From positions 8,875,817 through 8,939,816 of the forward strand of contig NC_087181.1 of the NCBI RefSeq assembly GCF_035594125.1: DNA of 64,000 bases. The letters run 5' to 3'. Source of the DNA: Scylla paramamosain (taxonomy: Eukaryota; Arthropoda; Malacostraca; Decapoda; Portunidae). The stretch's first letter is position 1. Every line of letters starts with the position of its first letter. The notes beneath the pieces are model-generated. The model made no database searches and had not been told where the DNA came from. It worked only from the letters and a program-made list of their open reading frames with translations. Below are positions 41,199-56,580 of this stretch, piece after piece. The position numbers and the translations under genes were made by a program.

Positions 41199-44100
41199 AT
41201 GTAGGAAGGACACTGGCCAAGGGCAACAAAAATCCAATAAAAAATTTACCCACTGAAATGCCAGTCCCATAAAAGGGTCAAAGCAGTGGTCAAAAATTGA
41301 TGAATAAGTGTCTTGAAACCTCCCTCTTGAAGGAATTTAAGTCATAGGAAGGGAATTCCAGAGTTTACCAGAGAAAGGGATGAATGACTGAGAATACTGG
41401 TTAACTCTTGCATTAGAGAGGTGGACAGAATAGGGGTGAAAGAAAGAAGAAAGTCTTGTGCAGCGACGCCGCGGAAGGAGGGGAGCCATGCAGTTAGCAA
41501 GATCAGAAGAGCAGTTAGCATGAAAATAGCGGTAGAAGACAGCTAGATATGCAACATTGCGGCGGTGAGAGAGAGGCTGAAGACAGTCAGTTAGAGGAGA
41601 GGAGTTGATGAGACGTAAAGCTTTTGATTCCACCCTGTCTAGAAGAGCTGTATGAGTGGAACCCCCCCAGACATGTGAAGCATACTCCATACATGGACGG
41701 ATAAGGCCCTTGTACAGAGTTAGCAGCTGGGGAGGGGGGGGTGAGAAAAACTGGCGGAGACGTTTCAGAACACCTAACTTCATAGGAGCTGTTTTAGCTA
41801 GAGATGAGATGTGAAGTTTCCAGTTCAGATTATAAGTAAAGGACAGACCGAGGATGTTCAGTGTAGAAGAAGGGGACAGTTGAGTGTCATTGAAGAAGAG
41901 GGGATAGTTGTCTGGAAGGTTGTGTCAAGTTGATAGATGGAGGAATTGAGTTTTTGAGGCATTGAACAATACCAAGTTTGCTCTGCCCCAATCAGAAATT
42001 TTAGAAAGATGAGAAGTCAAGCGTTCTGTGGCTTCCCTGCGTGATATGTTTACCTCCTGAAGGGTTGGACGTCTATGAAAAGACGTGGAAAAGTGCAGGG
42101 TGGTATCATCAGCGTAGGAGTGGATAGGACAAGAAGTTTGGTTTAGAAGATCATTAATGAATAATAAGAAGAGAGTGGGTGACAGGATAGAACCCTGAGG
42201 AACACCACTGTTAATAGATTTAGGAGAAGAACAGTGACCATCTACCACAGCAGCAATAGAACGGTCAGAAAGGAAACTTGAGATGAAGTTACAGAGAGAA
42301 GGACAGAAACCGTAGGAGGGTAGTTTGGAAATCAAAGCTTTGTGCCAGACTCTATCAAAGGCTTTTGATATGTCCAAGGCAACAGCAAAAGTTTCACCAA
42401 AATATCTAAAAGAGGATGACCAAGACTCACTAAGGAAAGCCGGAAGATCACCAGCAGAGCGGCCTTGACGGAACCCATATTGGCGATCAGATAGAAGGTT
42501 GTGAAGTGATAGACGTTTAAGAATCTTCCCGTTAAGGATAGATTAAAAAAACTCTTGATAGGCAGGAAATTAAAGCAATAGGACGGTAGTTTGAGAGATT
42601 AGAACGGTCACCCTTTTTAGGAACAGGTTGAATGTAGGCAAACTTCCAGCAAGAAGGAAAGGTAGATGTTGACAGACAGAGCTGAAAGAGTTTGACTAGG
42701 CAAGGTGCAAGCACGGAGGCACAGTTTCGGAAAACAATAGGAGGGACCCCATCAGGTCCATAAGCTTTCCGAGGGTTTAGGCCAGCGAGGGCATGGAAAA
42801 CATCATTGCGAGGAATCTTAATACGTGGCATAAAGTAGTCAGAGGGTGGAGGAGAGGGAGGAACAAGCCCAGAATCGTCCAAGGTAGAGATTTTAGCAAA
42901 GGTTTGAGCAAAGAGTTCAGCTTTAGAAATAGATGTGATAGCAGTGGTGCCATCTGGTTGAAATAGAGGAGGGAAAGAAGAAGAAGAAGCAAAGGTATTG
43001 GAGATATTTTTGGCTAGATGCCAGAAATCACGTGGGGAGTTAGATCTTGAAAGGTTTTGACATTTTCTGTTAATGAAGAAGTTTTTGGCTGGTTGGAGAA
43101 TAGACTTGGCATGGTTCCGGGTAGAAATATAAAGTGCATGAGATTCTGGTGATGGAAGGCTTAAGTACCTTTTGTGGGCCACCTCTTTATCATGTATAGC
43201 ACGAGAACAAGCTGTGTTATACCAAGGTTTAGAAGGTTTAGGATGAGAAAAAGAGTGAGGAATGTACGCCTCCCTGCCAGACACGATCACCTCTGTTATG
43301 CGCTCGGCACACATAGACGGGTCTCTGACACGGAAGCAGTAGTCATTCCAAGGAAAATCAGCAAAATACCTCCTCAGGTCACCCCAACTAGCAGAGGCAA
43401 AACGCCAGAGGCACCTTCGCTTAGGGGGATCCTGAGGAGGGATTGGAGTGATAGGACAAGATAAAGATATGAGATTGTGATCGGAGGAGCCCAACAGAGA
43501 AGAAAGGGTGACAGCATAAGCAGAAGGATTAGAGGTCAGGAAAAGGTCAAGAATGTTGGGTGTACCTCCAAGACGGTCAGGAATACGACTAGGGTGTTGC
43601 ACCAATTGCTCTAGATCATGGAGGATAGCAAACTTGTAGGCTAGCTCACCAGGATGGTCAGTGAAGGGAGAGTAAAGCCAAAGCTGGTGGTGAACATTGT
43701 AGTCTCCAAGAATGGAGATCTCTGCAAAAGGGAAGAGGGTCAGAATGTGCTCCACTTTGGAAGTTAAGTAGTCAAAGAATTTCTTATAGTCAGAGGAGTT
43801 AGGTGAGAGGTATACAGCACAGATAAATTTAGTATGAGAGTGACTCTGTAGTCGTAGCCAGATGGTGGAAAACTCGGAAGATTCAAGAGCGTGGGCACGA
43901 GAACAGGTTAAGTCATTGCGCACATAAACGCAGCATCCAACTTTAGATCGAAAATGAGGATAGAGAAAGTAGGAGGGAACAGAAAAGGGGCTACTGTCAG
44001 TTGCCTCAGACACCTGAGTTTCAGTGAGGAAAAGAAGATGAGGTTTAGAAGAGGAGAGGTGGTGTTCTACAGATTGAAAATTAGATCTTAGACCGCGAAT

Positions 44101-44476
44101 GTTGCAGAAGTTAATGAAGAAAAAGTTGAAGGGGGTGTCAAGACACTTACGGTCGTCGACAGAAGGGCAGTCCGACCTGGGGACAGTTATGGTCCCCTAC
44201 CCAGATGGGGACTCCGAGGCTAGTGTAGGAGTCGCCATGATGATTTTAAAATTTTTGAGTGAAGGGTGTGTGTGTTATTAGGTGCTTGTAGTTTTGTGTG
44301 AAGAAAGAGAGTTGTCTTTAGAGGGCAGGCTGTGACTGCCCCCTTGTGTTGTGAGACACAAAGGGAAACGTTCAGTGAGGTCACAGCTGGGTTTAATGAT
44401 AAGTTCACAGCACCCTCTGAACAGTGCTTTAGACTTCACTGGGAGTAATTATCGTTTCGGCAGGTGTCTACTGCCT

Positions 44477-44478
<2 letters not shown>
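41196..44478 (-). mobile_element. Family 2 LINE copy 2-8, full length, broken ORF
   Basis: Minus-strand copy with complete 3' end (short T-run at 41196) and complete 5' end near 44478. The ATG at 44238-44240 is kept, but an in-frame TAG follows near 44200. The frame is then open through the endonuclease and RT start (42532-44013), broken near 42540 by a small indel in an A-run, open again 41925-42377 ([14 protein letters not shown] to SYADDTT), stopped by CGA-to-TGA near 41925, and open 41337-41783. A deletion of about 25 bp near 41350 removes part of the C-terminus. Both ends abut (GT)n. Confidence 0.93.

Positions 44479-44527
<49 letters not shown>
44479..44527. repeat. (GT)n microsatellite at 5' end of copy 2-8
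   Basis: 49 bp of GT directly at the element's 5' end. Same repeat and same strand phase as 41142-41195. Confidence 0.98.
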
Positions 44528-44531
<4 letters not shown>

Positions 44532-44797
44532 TCTTGTCTGAATGCATGAGTGTGTAACTGAAACTTTTTTTTTACTCGCCCAAGAGTGATGACTTATCAC
44601 ACACACTCAGTCAGTCAATAGGAGCACACGCCGAGGGGCGCGACGCCTCTCCCATCCCATGCTGCCACTCCATGCATGCCCTTTTCTCATGGCAAAGTAA
44701 TAACTCCCGACAGGATACATCGACCTGCCCTAGTCATCTCTTGCTGAAATTAAATTAAATCCAAAGTATTTTTGGCCTTTCATCTTGCGCGGATGTC

Positions 44798-44803
<6 letters not shown>

Positions 44804-44877
<74 letters not shown>
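44804..44877. repeat. (TA)n microsatellite
   Basis: 74 bp of TA. 44528-44803 and 44878-45140 hold no gene I can support. Confidence 0.98.
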
Positions 44878-44878
<1 letters not shown>

Positions 44879-45140
44879 GTGTATCATAAAATTTCTTCCT
44901 TTTCTTCCTTTCTTCCTTTTCTCACGAACTTCAAAGGTCACGAAATGGAAGTCAAAAGCCCTTGCCTACGCAGCCTCCGCTCTGAGAAACACGAGGGCTT
45001 TCCGAGCTCGAAATGAAGCCTGTGGCCAATTGATTGGTGGCCGAGAAGCTTGGAATGCAATAGACCCAATTAGTTGTATAGATGAGGGAATTCCTTGCTC
45101 CCTTAACAAATTTGTGTTTCCGTCTTTGGTTCCTGGCGTG

Positions 45141-45181
45141 AGGAAGAGGAGGAGGAGGAGGAGGAGGAGGAGGAGGAGGAT
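45141..45181. repeat. (AGG)n microsatellite
   Basis: 41 bp of AGG/GAG triplets. Open frames through it are low-complexity only. Confidence 0.95.
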
Positions 45182-45529
45182 GGACAGAATGATGAAGAGA
45201 AGGGAGAAAACCATCAGGGAAAGGAAAAAGGAAAGAAAAATCATGAGCAAGAGACCAGGAGACTATTATACAATGAGGGAATGATTTGCAAGTGTTTAAA
45301 ATAGTCCAGAGTGATGATTATTAAAGAAAAAGCGTGTTGGAGTAAGGAGGTAGAAAGGGAGGAGGCGTGGAAAAGAGAAACTAAGGTTGTTTTCTTAATG
45401 TAGATGCAGGAAAATAAACATCGTGGAGAAGGATGGGGAGAGAAAGGGTTTAAAAAAGAACGATTGTAGACCAGAGAGAAAATGAATGTTTGAGAGACGG
45501 GACTGAGGAGTGATGCAAAGGGTAGTAGC

Positions 45530-45895
45530 AACATGGAGACAGTGGGGGCTGCAGGATTCCTGCCGGAGCATCCATCAATGGATGAAAGCCTAACGTTGAG
45601 TCCCACCACGAGTTTTCAGATCAGATTTTTTTTTTCCTTCTCCTAGATGGACTGTTCCACCAGAACTGGAGTTCCACCAGCTCTTATGTGTGTTTTGGGT
45701 ATAACTGAGATCACTCTCACGCCACACACCGGGAAAGCGAGGTCAGAAGCCTCCTTGGCTTACATCCCGTATTTACTTGCTACTAAGTGAACAGGGGCTA
45801 TACATTAAGAGGCTTGACCATCTGCCTCTGTTTGTCCCGGACTTGATCCTAGGACTTCTTAGTTATTAGCCGAGCACTGACTACTACACACGTAT
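45530..45895 (-). mobile_element. tRNA-derived SINE-like element
   Basis: On the minus strand, from about 45890, the sequence reads GTGCTCGGCTAATAACTAAG, then AGTCCTAGGATCAAGTCCGG. The second part matches the tRNA internal promoter box B (GGTTCRANNCC) with two differences. The stem-loop with CTAATAA resembles the anticodon arm of tRNA-Ile(AAT). A unique body follows, with an A-run (T-run near 45627-45636). Box A is not clear, so the 5' end is degenerate. The 3' boundary is uncertain: the run may mark the end, or the body may continue to about 45530. Confidence 0.55.
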
Positions 45896-45904
45896 TGATA
45901 TAGT

Positions 45905-45905
<1 letters not shown>

Positions 45906-45972
<67 letters not shown>
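45906..45972. repeat. (CA)n microsatellite
   Basis: 67 bp of AC/CA next to the 5' side of the SINE-like element. 45973-46480 holds no gene. Confidence 0.98.
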
Positions 45973-45975
<3 letters not shown>

Positions 45976-46473
45976 TGCATGTACAAATTTACGTAAGCTT
46001 GAAATAAAAAAAAAATGTAATGAAACAAACCTGGATTTTTCTTAATCTTGTCAAGATTGGAGTGAGAAATAACATCCTGAATATTACATATAATAAATCA
46101 AATTCACTTTAACTCATGCATTTCCGTCACACAATCACGTAATGTTTGCTGTAATGATGAATAAAAAAAAAAGTAATAGGTGCAATCTACTCCTCATTTT
46201 CCTCGTTCCAGTTTCTTACTTCCTGTTAGTGGAAGTGGAATATCTTTTTAATGTTCTTAATACTTTTCTTCTTCCACTTTTCGTCACGGAGGTATATTAC
46301 GAGCGCAGATAATGGTATATTTAAAAATTATTCTGCTGACGTGTGACTGTTGGGTAAAGGCAGCGGTGGTGATTAAGGGAGGACAAGACGAGGATGGCCG
46401 TGTGTTCAGTGCTCGTCAAGAACCCTCCCGTGAGGTGCTCCTGCTTTGCTCTGATTACTGTGTGGGTCTCCCT

Positions 46474-46480
<7 letters not shown>

Positions 46481-46521
<41 letters not shown>
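46481..46521. repeat. (TC)n microsatellite
   Basis: 41 bp of TC. Confidence 0.98.
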
Positions 46522-46526
<5 letters not shown>

Positions 46527-46659
46527 TTAAAACAAGGATCTTGTCCCTGGAAAACAAATGTAACTGAGTAATGTAGCTTTTCTCATGCGTGTTTTTCACA
46601 TACAATGCGTTCTCTTCGCAACGCGCTCATTCATGTAAATTGGTAGCCAATGTGAATAT

Positions 46660-47270
46660 GCAGAAGCAGTTAAGAAGTCAGGACAAGAGGTTCAAGATTC
46701 CATTAAGCAGGAATTGGAACAGTTGAAAGTAAAGGTAAATGAGAACAATGGCAAGCTTAGAGAAGAGATCCGGGAACAAGAAGAAAAAAAAAAAAAGAGA
46801 GAACTGAAAGATGAAGAGGCACTTAAAAATAACATTATCATATATGGAACACCTGAAAATAAAGAAAAAAAAAATTGTGAAGACAAAAGAAAGTGGCAGG
46901 AGTTTTGTAAAAAAAGCTGATTGAAGATGTGTTTCAGGTGGAATTAAGGAGTTATAGTTTAATGAATCTTACTCGCCTGAGAAAACCCACTGAGGATGCC
47001 CCTAAGCCTAGACCATTACTGGTTTGTTTTGAATCTTTAGCTGAAAAAAAAAAAAATGCTCAGGAGAACTTGGAAGCTGAATGGTTTAGAAGAATATAAG
47101 GAAATAGCACTACAACATGATCTCACAAAGTCTCAGAGGGGAAATATGAGAAGCTTGGTGGAAAAGGCTAGAAAGCTTGGAAAAGGTGATGAGTCGGAAA
47201 TTTTTTTTCATTTCGATTAAGGGGGCCCACCAGGTAATATAAGGCGGATGAGAAAGCAACTGTAAATAAA
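46660..47270 (+). pseudogene. ORF1 (coiled coil plus nucleic-acid-binding domain), broken
   Basis: 46714-46920 is a charged helix (KEEIREQEEKKKKRELKDEE-like) with coiled-coil character, followed by NNIIIYGTPENKE, the start of the RRM-like region of L1/CR1-type ORF1 proteins. A frameshift near 46910 leads to LTRLRKPTEDAPKPRPLLV. After another shift in the A-run at 47047 the C-terminal domain reads EEYKEIALQHDLTKSQRGNM, RSLVEKARKLGKGDES. The order (coiled coil, RRM, then a K-x-RPLLV strand and the EEYK...DLTK.QR helix) is that of LINE ORF1 proteins that chaperone RNA. Confidence 0.7.
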
Positions 47271-47449
47271 CGAATAAAGGGTGCAGAAGGATCAAAAGTA
47301 AGTAACAATACTGCAAATGGTTTAGTAAATAATGAAGATTTGCAGACAATGTCGTGCTGGTACACAAATGCTGTCTTAACCACGAAGGTTATTGAACTTA
47401 AATCAAGATTAGAGCAGTGTAAAAAAAAGTGAGATCAAGCCCAAAAATG

Positions 47450-51598
<4,149 letters not shown>

Positions 51599-51613
51599 GT
51601 AAACCTAAGTAAT

Positions 51614-52258
51614 ATTCTTAAAACCGGTGATAATCATTTTCCTCCCTCACCGCAGTCCCCAGAGTCATTTTTTTTTTGTTCACTTTACTGAACCATTTTT
51701 AGGCCTAAAGAAACTCTTGGAAGTGACCAGTATTTACAGCAGTCTGAAAATTCTCGCTTAGGCTTTCCCATAAAGTAAGCGGAATATTTTCCCAGAAGAG
51801 TCCTCGGTGTAATGTTGCAGGATTCCTGTGTTTGGAGAAGGTAAGGTTCGTCCTTGGGAAGTCATCAGGTAAATTGTTCCTTTCTTCGCCTCCATTTTCT
51901 CGATTAATGTCCTTCCTACACACATTTTCTCGTATTTGTCCTCTGTGTTCTCATATTCCCAGTTCCTCCTCCCTGTTATTTCCTCTCTGTCCTTACCTAT
52001 ACATTCCCATTACCTCCCACGTCTTTCCCCTGTCTGTTTCTGCCTGCTGTTTTCCTAAATAGGCTTTCCCTCTTTGTTCATGTAAGCCTTTTCTTTGTTC
52101 TTACTTATCCCTGTTAACATTTTTACTTTTTCCTCCCACAGGCTTCCTTTTCTCGTCGTCTACGTTTTCTCTTCTTGAAACTCATCTAAACAATATTTCT
52201 AGAATTATCTTTCCTCTCTTCACCTTAATGAGGCCCCGCCAAAAAAAAAAAATAAATA

Positions 52259-52295
<37 letters not shown>

Positions 52296-52389
52296 TTAAT
52301 ATTGACCCGAAGAAGCGTTGCCCGAAGTCAAGCATTCGTGTATTTTAGATGTTGGAAAAATTTGTAAATGTACATATTTTTTTTTCTTT

Positions 52390-52390
<1 letters not shown>
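51614..52390. other. Gap without recognised gene; (AAT)n at 52253-52296
   Basis: Pyrimidine-rich, non-coding in appearance. An (AAT)n tract of about 44 bp is followed by GACCCGAAGAAGCGTTGCCC. Confidence 0.6.

Positions 52391-52472
<82 letters not shown>
52391..52472. repeat. (AG)n microsatellite
   Basis: 82 bp of AG. The (CT)n at 52525-52591 follows after 52 bp, so the two tracts form an inverted pair that could fold. Confidence 0.98.
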
Positions 52473-52474
<2 letters not shown>

Positions 52475-52520
52475 GTACTTCCTTTTTTTTTTCGCCATAA
52501 AATAATTCCCGAGAAGTAAT

Positions 52521-52524
<4 letters not shown>

Positions 52525-52591
<67 letters not shown>
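52525..52591. repeat. (CT)n microsatellite
   Basis: 67 bp of CT, complementary to the preceding (AG)n tract. Confidence 0.98.
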
Positions 52592-52594
<3 letters not shown>

Positions 52595-52756
52595 CTCGTA
52601 AAATCAAATTAGTACGTATAACTTGCTTACTGGACGCGGCTGGGGATGCCCAGAAAGGGAAAAGACGAGGAAAAATAAAAGCGCCAAGTCTTCCTTATCA
52701 GACGCCTCTTTGAAACGTACGTCGAGGTCACTTGCTCACCTAGACTTCCCCGTCTT

Positions 52757-53290
52757 AAATGAATGTACCACAAGGGAGCGTCCTTTTACCATCCTTGTAC
52801 ATCCTTTACACCAACAACATACCGAATGCAGGATCTGGTAACTTAGATATAATGTGTGCCGGCGAAATAACTCAGATAATAACAAAAGCAAGCAAATCGA
52901 AAAAAATTATGATAATGTTTAAAGCAGAGAGAAAGATAGATAGAGCGAATCAACCGATATGAAAAAAATCTTGGAAGATCAATACCTGTGAGGAAAATTT
53001 TTCTGTAATACCAATTGCAAAATTAAAGACAAAAAATGTGACGATCAACAGGAAAGTAATAGCAAGTAGTAAAAAGGGAAGACTTCTAGGATTAAAGCTA
53101 CGAAACACCAAGTTAGTAGGACATGCACAAGACAAAATTAATAAAACAAAAGCAATAGTAGCAAATCTATGGCGCTTCCGAAATTTAACAATAAAATTGA
53201 AAACAATGCTAATAAAATCACTTGTGATCGCAGTGCTTGAATAACCAGCTATACCACTCTGTGCTCTTGTATCAGTCGCATCAGTCATAA
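52757..53290 (+). mobile_element. Family 1 LINE fragment 1-E (RT palm to thumb)
   Basis: Plus-strand fragment starting abruptly in the RT: NVPQGSVLLPSLYILYTNNI (52758), then MCAGEITQIITKASKSKK where motif C should be YADDITQ, so the catalytic aspartates are lost. The thumb follows as SSKKGRLLGLKLRNTKLVGH (53065), ANLWRFRNLTIKLKTMLIKS and VIAVLE-stop-PAIPLCALVSV. Both ends are broken. 52592-52756 shows no feature. Confidence 0.8.
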
Positions 53291-53639
53291 CAATTATTAT
53301 TATATATATTCATCATTCATATATTTCATCCCATGTGATCACGTGGCCAGTCTATTTTTAACCTTTTTCTCCTCCCTGTCGCTCTTTCAAGGGAATACCA
53401 CAATTTCCCTACATTCCTGTTAGTCTTTAGGGAAAACACCTGCATCGCCATCCTACTTTTCTCTGGTCATTGGCCAGAATAACGCCTTCTGTGATTGGCT
53501 TCTTCACCCCATTTACAGGCACCTCATTGGCCATTTCTTCATCTCAGATTCTGTATCCTGATCCGCTTCATTTCCCATAAATAGAACATGTACGCGTAGC
53601 TAGACACATACACAACCACATACCCATCTACAGAAATCT
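53291..53639. other. Gap without recognised feature
   Basis: A short AT-rich start is followed by mixed sequence. No gene, repeat or element end is recognised. Confidence 0.5.
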
Positions 53640-53715
53640 CTGCACCCTTTGCACACACATACTAAATAGCCTCCAGGATGATCACAGTGCTCACTGGAGG
53701 AATCTAGTCTCCCAT

Positions 53716-56159
53716 ATGGACGGAGCCCGCTGCAGAAACCCTACTCAGTTCTGGCACATGGTGCACAAGCTGAGGGGATGCCAGCAGGAAAGATTCGAGT
53801 ACCTCCTAGTGAACGGTGATCGAGTCACCAACCCAGACCAGGTCACCAACACCTTCCAGACACACTGGCATAACACCTTCCAACCACACCCTTTCCCTCT
53901 CCATGAGCCCAATATTGCCCACATACACCACATCACCGATCTGGTAAGCCAAAACCTAGTAAACACGCTACCACATAATGTTATACAATTAACACGATTA
54001 GACCCCCAACACCTTCTCATCACACCTACTGAGGAGGAGGATGTCGCCAGGTTGCTCAGGCACACTCCACGGAGAGCCCCCGGCCGCTCAGGAACCACCT
54101 GGCCGATGATGCGGAGCCTTCCTCCAGAAATCATATCCAGCCTGACAAAAATTTTCAACGCTTGCCTTGCCTCTGGATACTTCCCAAAGGCTTTCAAAAC
54201 TTCAAACATCACCCTTATTACCAGGCCCGGTAAAAACTCTCACTTACCAGAAAACTATCGCCCCATAAGTCTCCTTGAAATTCTTGGAAAAACTTTTGAG
54301 CGTCTAATCAATTTAAGATTGAAAGCGTTCCTCGAGGATAACGGATTGGTGGCGCCACCAGGGGCAACCACCAGGGCAACTTTTCGACATTTTTTACCCC
54401 TCAGGATGGAGTCCCACAAAGCTCCATACTCTCCCCCACCCTTTTCAACATGTATACAGCTGACCTGCCCCTCCCAGTCCACAATGACTCACTATTCAAT
54501 ATGCGGACGATGTAACGCAATTCTCCCGTGCCAGGTCGTTAGATCTCCTCACCAACAAAATTCAATGGGAACTAACGCGACTAGCCTATGGGAGATGAAA
54601 TGGCGAATTCTCTCCCATTCCGAAAAATGAAAAGTCACTTATTTCAACATTAAAAGAAGTCAGCCCCGCCAAATTTCACTAAACAGAATTGTTCCAATCC
54701 CCACCCCAATCCCCATCAGTAACAACAACAAAGTGCAAGCCTCACCATTGATAAGCACCTCAATTTCAAACACTCCTACGCTGATGATACCACCCTGCAC
54801 TTTTCCACGTCTTTTCATAGACGTCCAACCCTTCAGGAGGTAAACATATCACGCAGGGAAGCCACAGAACACCTGACTTCTGATCTTTCTAAAATTTCTG
54901 ATTGGCGCAGAGCAAACTTGGTATTGTTCAATGCCTCAAAAACTCAATTCCTCCATCTATCAACTCGACACAACCTTCCAGACAACTATCCCCTCTTCTT
55001 CAATGACACTCAACTGTCCCCCTCTTCTACACTGAACATCCTCGGTCTGTCCTTTACTTATAATCTGAACTGGAAACTTCACATCTCATCTCTAGCTAAA
55101 ACAGCTTCTATGAAATTAGGTGTTCTGAGACATCTCCGCCAGTTTTTCTCACCCCCCCAGCTGCTAACTCTGTACAAGGGCCTTATCCGTCCATGTATGG
55201 AGTATGCTTCACATGTCTGGGGGGGTTCCACTCATACTGCTCTTCTAGACAGGGTGGAATCAAAAGCTTTTCGTCTCATCAACTCCTCTCCTCTAACTGA
55301 CTGTCTTCAGCCTCTCTCTCACCGCCGCAATGTTGCATATCTAGCTGTCTTCTACCGCTATTTTCATGACAACTGCTCTTCTGATCTTGCTAACTGCATG
55401 CCTCCCCTCCTTCCGCGGCCTTGCTGCACAAGACTTTCTTCTTTCTCTCACCCCTATTCTGTCCACCTCTCAAACGCAAGAGTTAACCAGTATTCTCAAT
55501 CATTCATCCCTTTCTCTAGTAAACTCTGGAACTCCCTGCCTGCTTCTGTATTTCCACCTTCCTATGACTTGAATTCCTTCAAGAGGAAGGTTTCAAGACA
55601 CTTATCCACCAATTTTTTACCACTGCTTTGACCCTTTTATGGGACTGACATTTCAGTGGGCATTTTTTCTTATTAGATTTTTGTTGCCCTTGGCCAGTAT
55701 CCTTCCTACATAAAAAAAAAATACAAATGAAACAAAAAGCAACCATAGCCGCCAAGGCCCTGAGCAGCCTGGAAAGATTTCGCGACAGCAGCACAAAAAC
55801 AAAACTTCACCTCTACAAAGCTTTCATTCTCCCTCTCTTAACCTACTGCCCTCTTGCCCTCTCTCTCTCCGTTCCCTCCAACCTCTCTAAACTTCAGGTT
55901 CAAAATCCAGCAATTCGTTTCGCTCTTGGGACGAAATGGTTCGACTTCCGAACCTCTCTCTCCATTCACGAGGAGTCCAACACACCCCCCCCTTAACATA
56001 ACACTCCACAACAGAATCGAAAAACAACTAAGCTCCTTCTCCGACAGACACACAATCACATACAATTTCATAACCAACCTCCCCCCAGCTTTCTGTCACC
56101 TGCCCCACTCCAACCTCCTTGACCCTCCCACTGTGCCTTCTGAACCTGTCTTCAAATAA
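53716..56159 (+). pseudogene. Reverse transcriptase of Jockey-like LINE, deleted and split
   Basis: Open from 53716: FWHMVHKLRGCQQERFEYLL, TPTEEEDVARLLRHTPRRAP, SLTKIFNACLASGYFPKAF and ENYRPISLLEILGKTFERLI (54253-54312). Near 54355 it jumps from GLVAP to a segment without the GFR and AFDKVWH motifs. In another frame DGVPQSSILSPTLFNMYTAD (motif B, 54408-54467) appears, and then after a 1-bp deletion QYADDVTQFSRARSL (motif C, 54505). About 250 bp including motif A are therefore missing. The thumb LTIDKHLNFK is cut at 54770 by family 2. The C-terminus follows from 55723. Confidence 0.82.
54771..55721 (+). mobile_element. Family 2 LINE copy 2-9, 3' fragment nested in Jockey-like LINE
   Basis: Plus-strand 5'-truncated copy starting inside the RT at [11 protein letters not shown] and open from the truncation point to the natural stop at 55629-55631 (286 codons of the original frame). 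The 3' UTR and A-tail (55711-55721) are complete. A CAAA on both sides (54767-54770 and about 55724-55727) may be a short target-site duplication. The open frame and close match to copy 2-2 indicate a young insertion. Confidence 0.93.
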
Positions 56160-56261
56160 TGGACTCCTCCTTTCTTCCCTTCACTGCCTCTTCTCTCTGT
56201 ACCACTCATTGTGTCTGAGTGGCATTATCGTCGTTCTCTCGTTCACGTGGGCTGGCCCGTT

Positions 56262-56580
56262 TGCCAACACCTAGTGTTTTTTTTTCATATTTTTTGTCTT
56301 GTGGCTTTGCATTCATATTTTTGTTTTTATGCATTATTTTCTGTCTCGCAGCCTAGGTTTTAAGGAGGCACCGGACCGCTCCTGGGAAAGGGATGCGACC
56401 AAAAACAACGCCATTAACATCCCATGCCTCTGACCTAGGGAGTGGGGTCGTGTGCCAACACCTAGTCGTTTTTTTCATATTTTTTGTCTTATAGCTTTGT
56501 ATCCATATTTTTGTTTTTTTATGCATTATTTTTTTCGCCTCGCAGCCTTTGTTTCAAGGGGGCACCGAACCACTCCCAGC
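56262..56580 (+). repeat. Tandem duplication of about 190 bp
   Basis: Two copies beginning TGCCAACACCTAGT (56263 and 56453). Both continue with a T-run, CATATTTTTTGTCTT, GCTTTG, ATCCATATTTTTG or ATTCATATTTTTG, TGCATTATTTT, CGCAGCCT and GGCACCG. It lies behind the Jockey-like LINE and may be its 3' UTR. Confidence 0.85.

Larger units (their letters stand above)
53640..56160 (+). mobile_element. Jockey-like LINE, 5'-truncated, split by family 2 copy 2-9
   Basis: Plus-strand, GC-richer LINE. The RT is at 53716-54630, the family 2 insertion at 54771-55721, and the C-terminal part resumes at 55727 (KATIAAKALSSLERF, HLYKAFILPLLTYCPLALSL). It ends in PSEPVFK with a stop at 56157-56159. The 3' UTR probably continues into the duplicated block at 56262-56580. 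The endonuclease is absent. Confidence 0.8.

Noticed and set aside
44772..45284. 170-codon open frame from (TA)n through (AGG)n
   Set aside because: Most of its length comes from the two microsatellites, and the rest resembles no protein.
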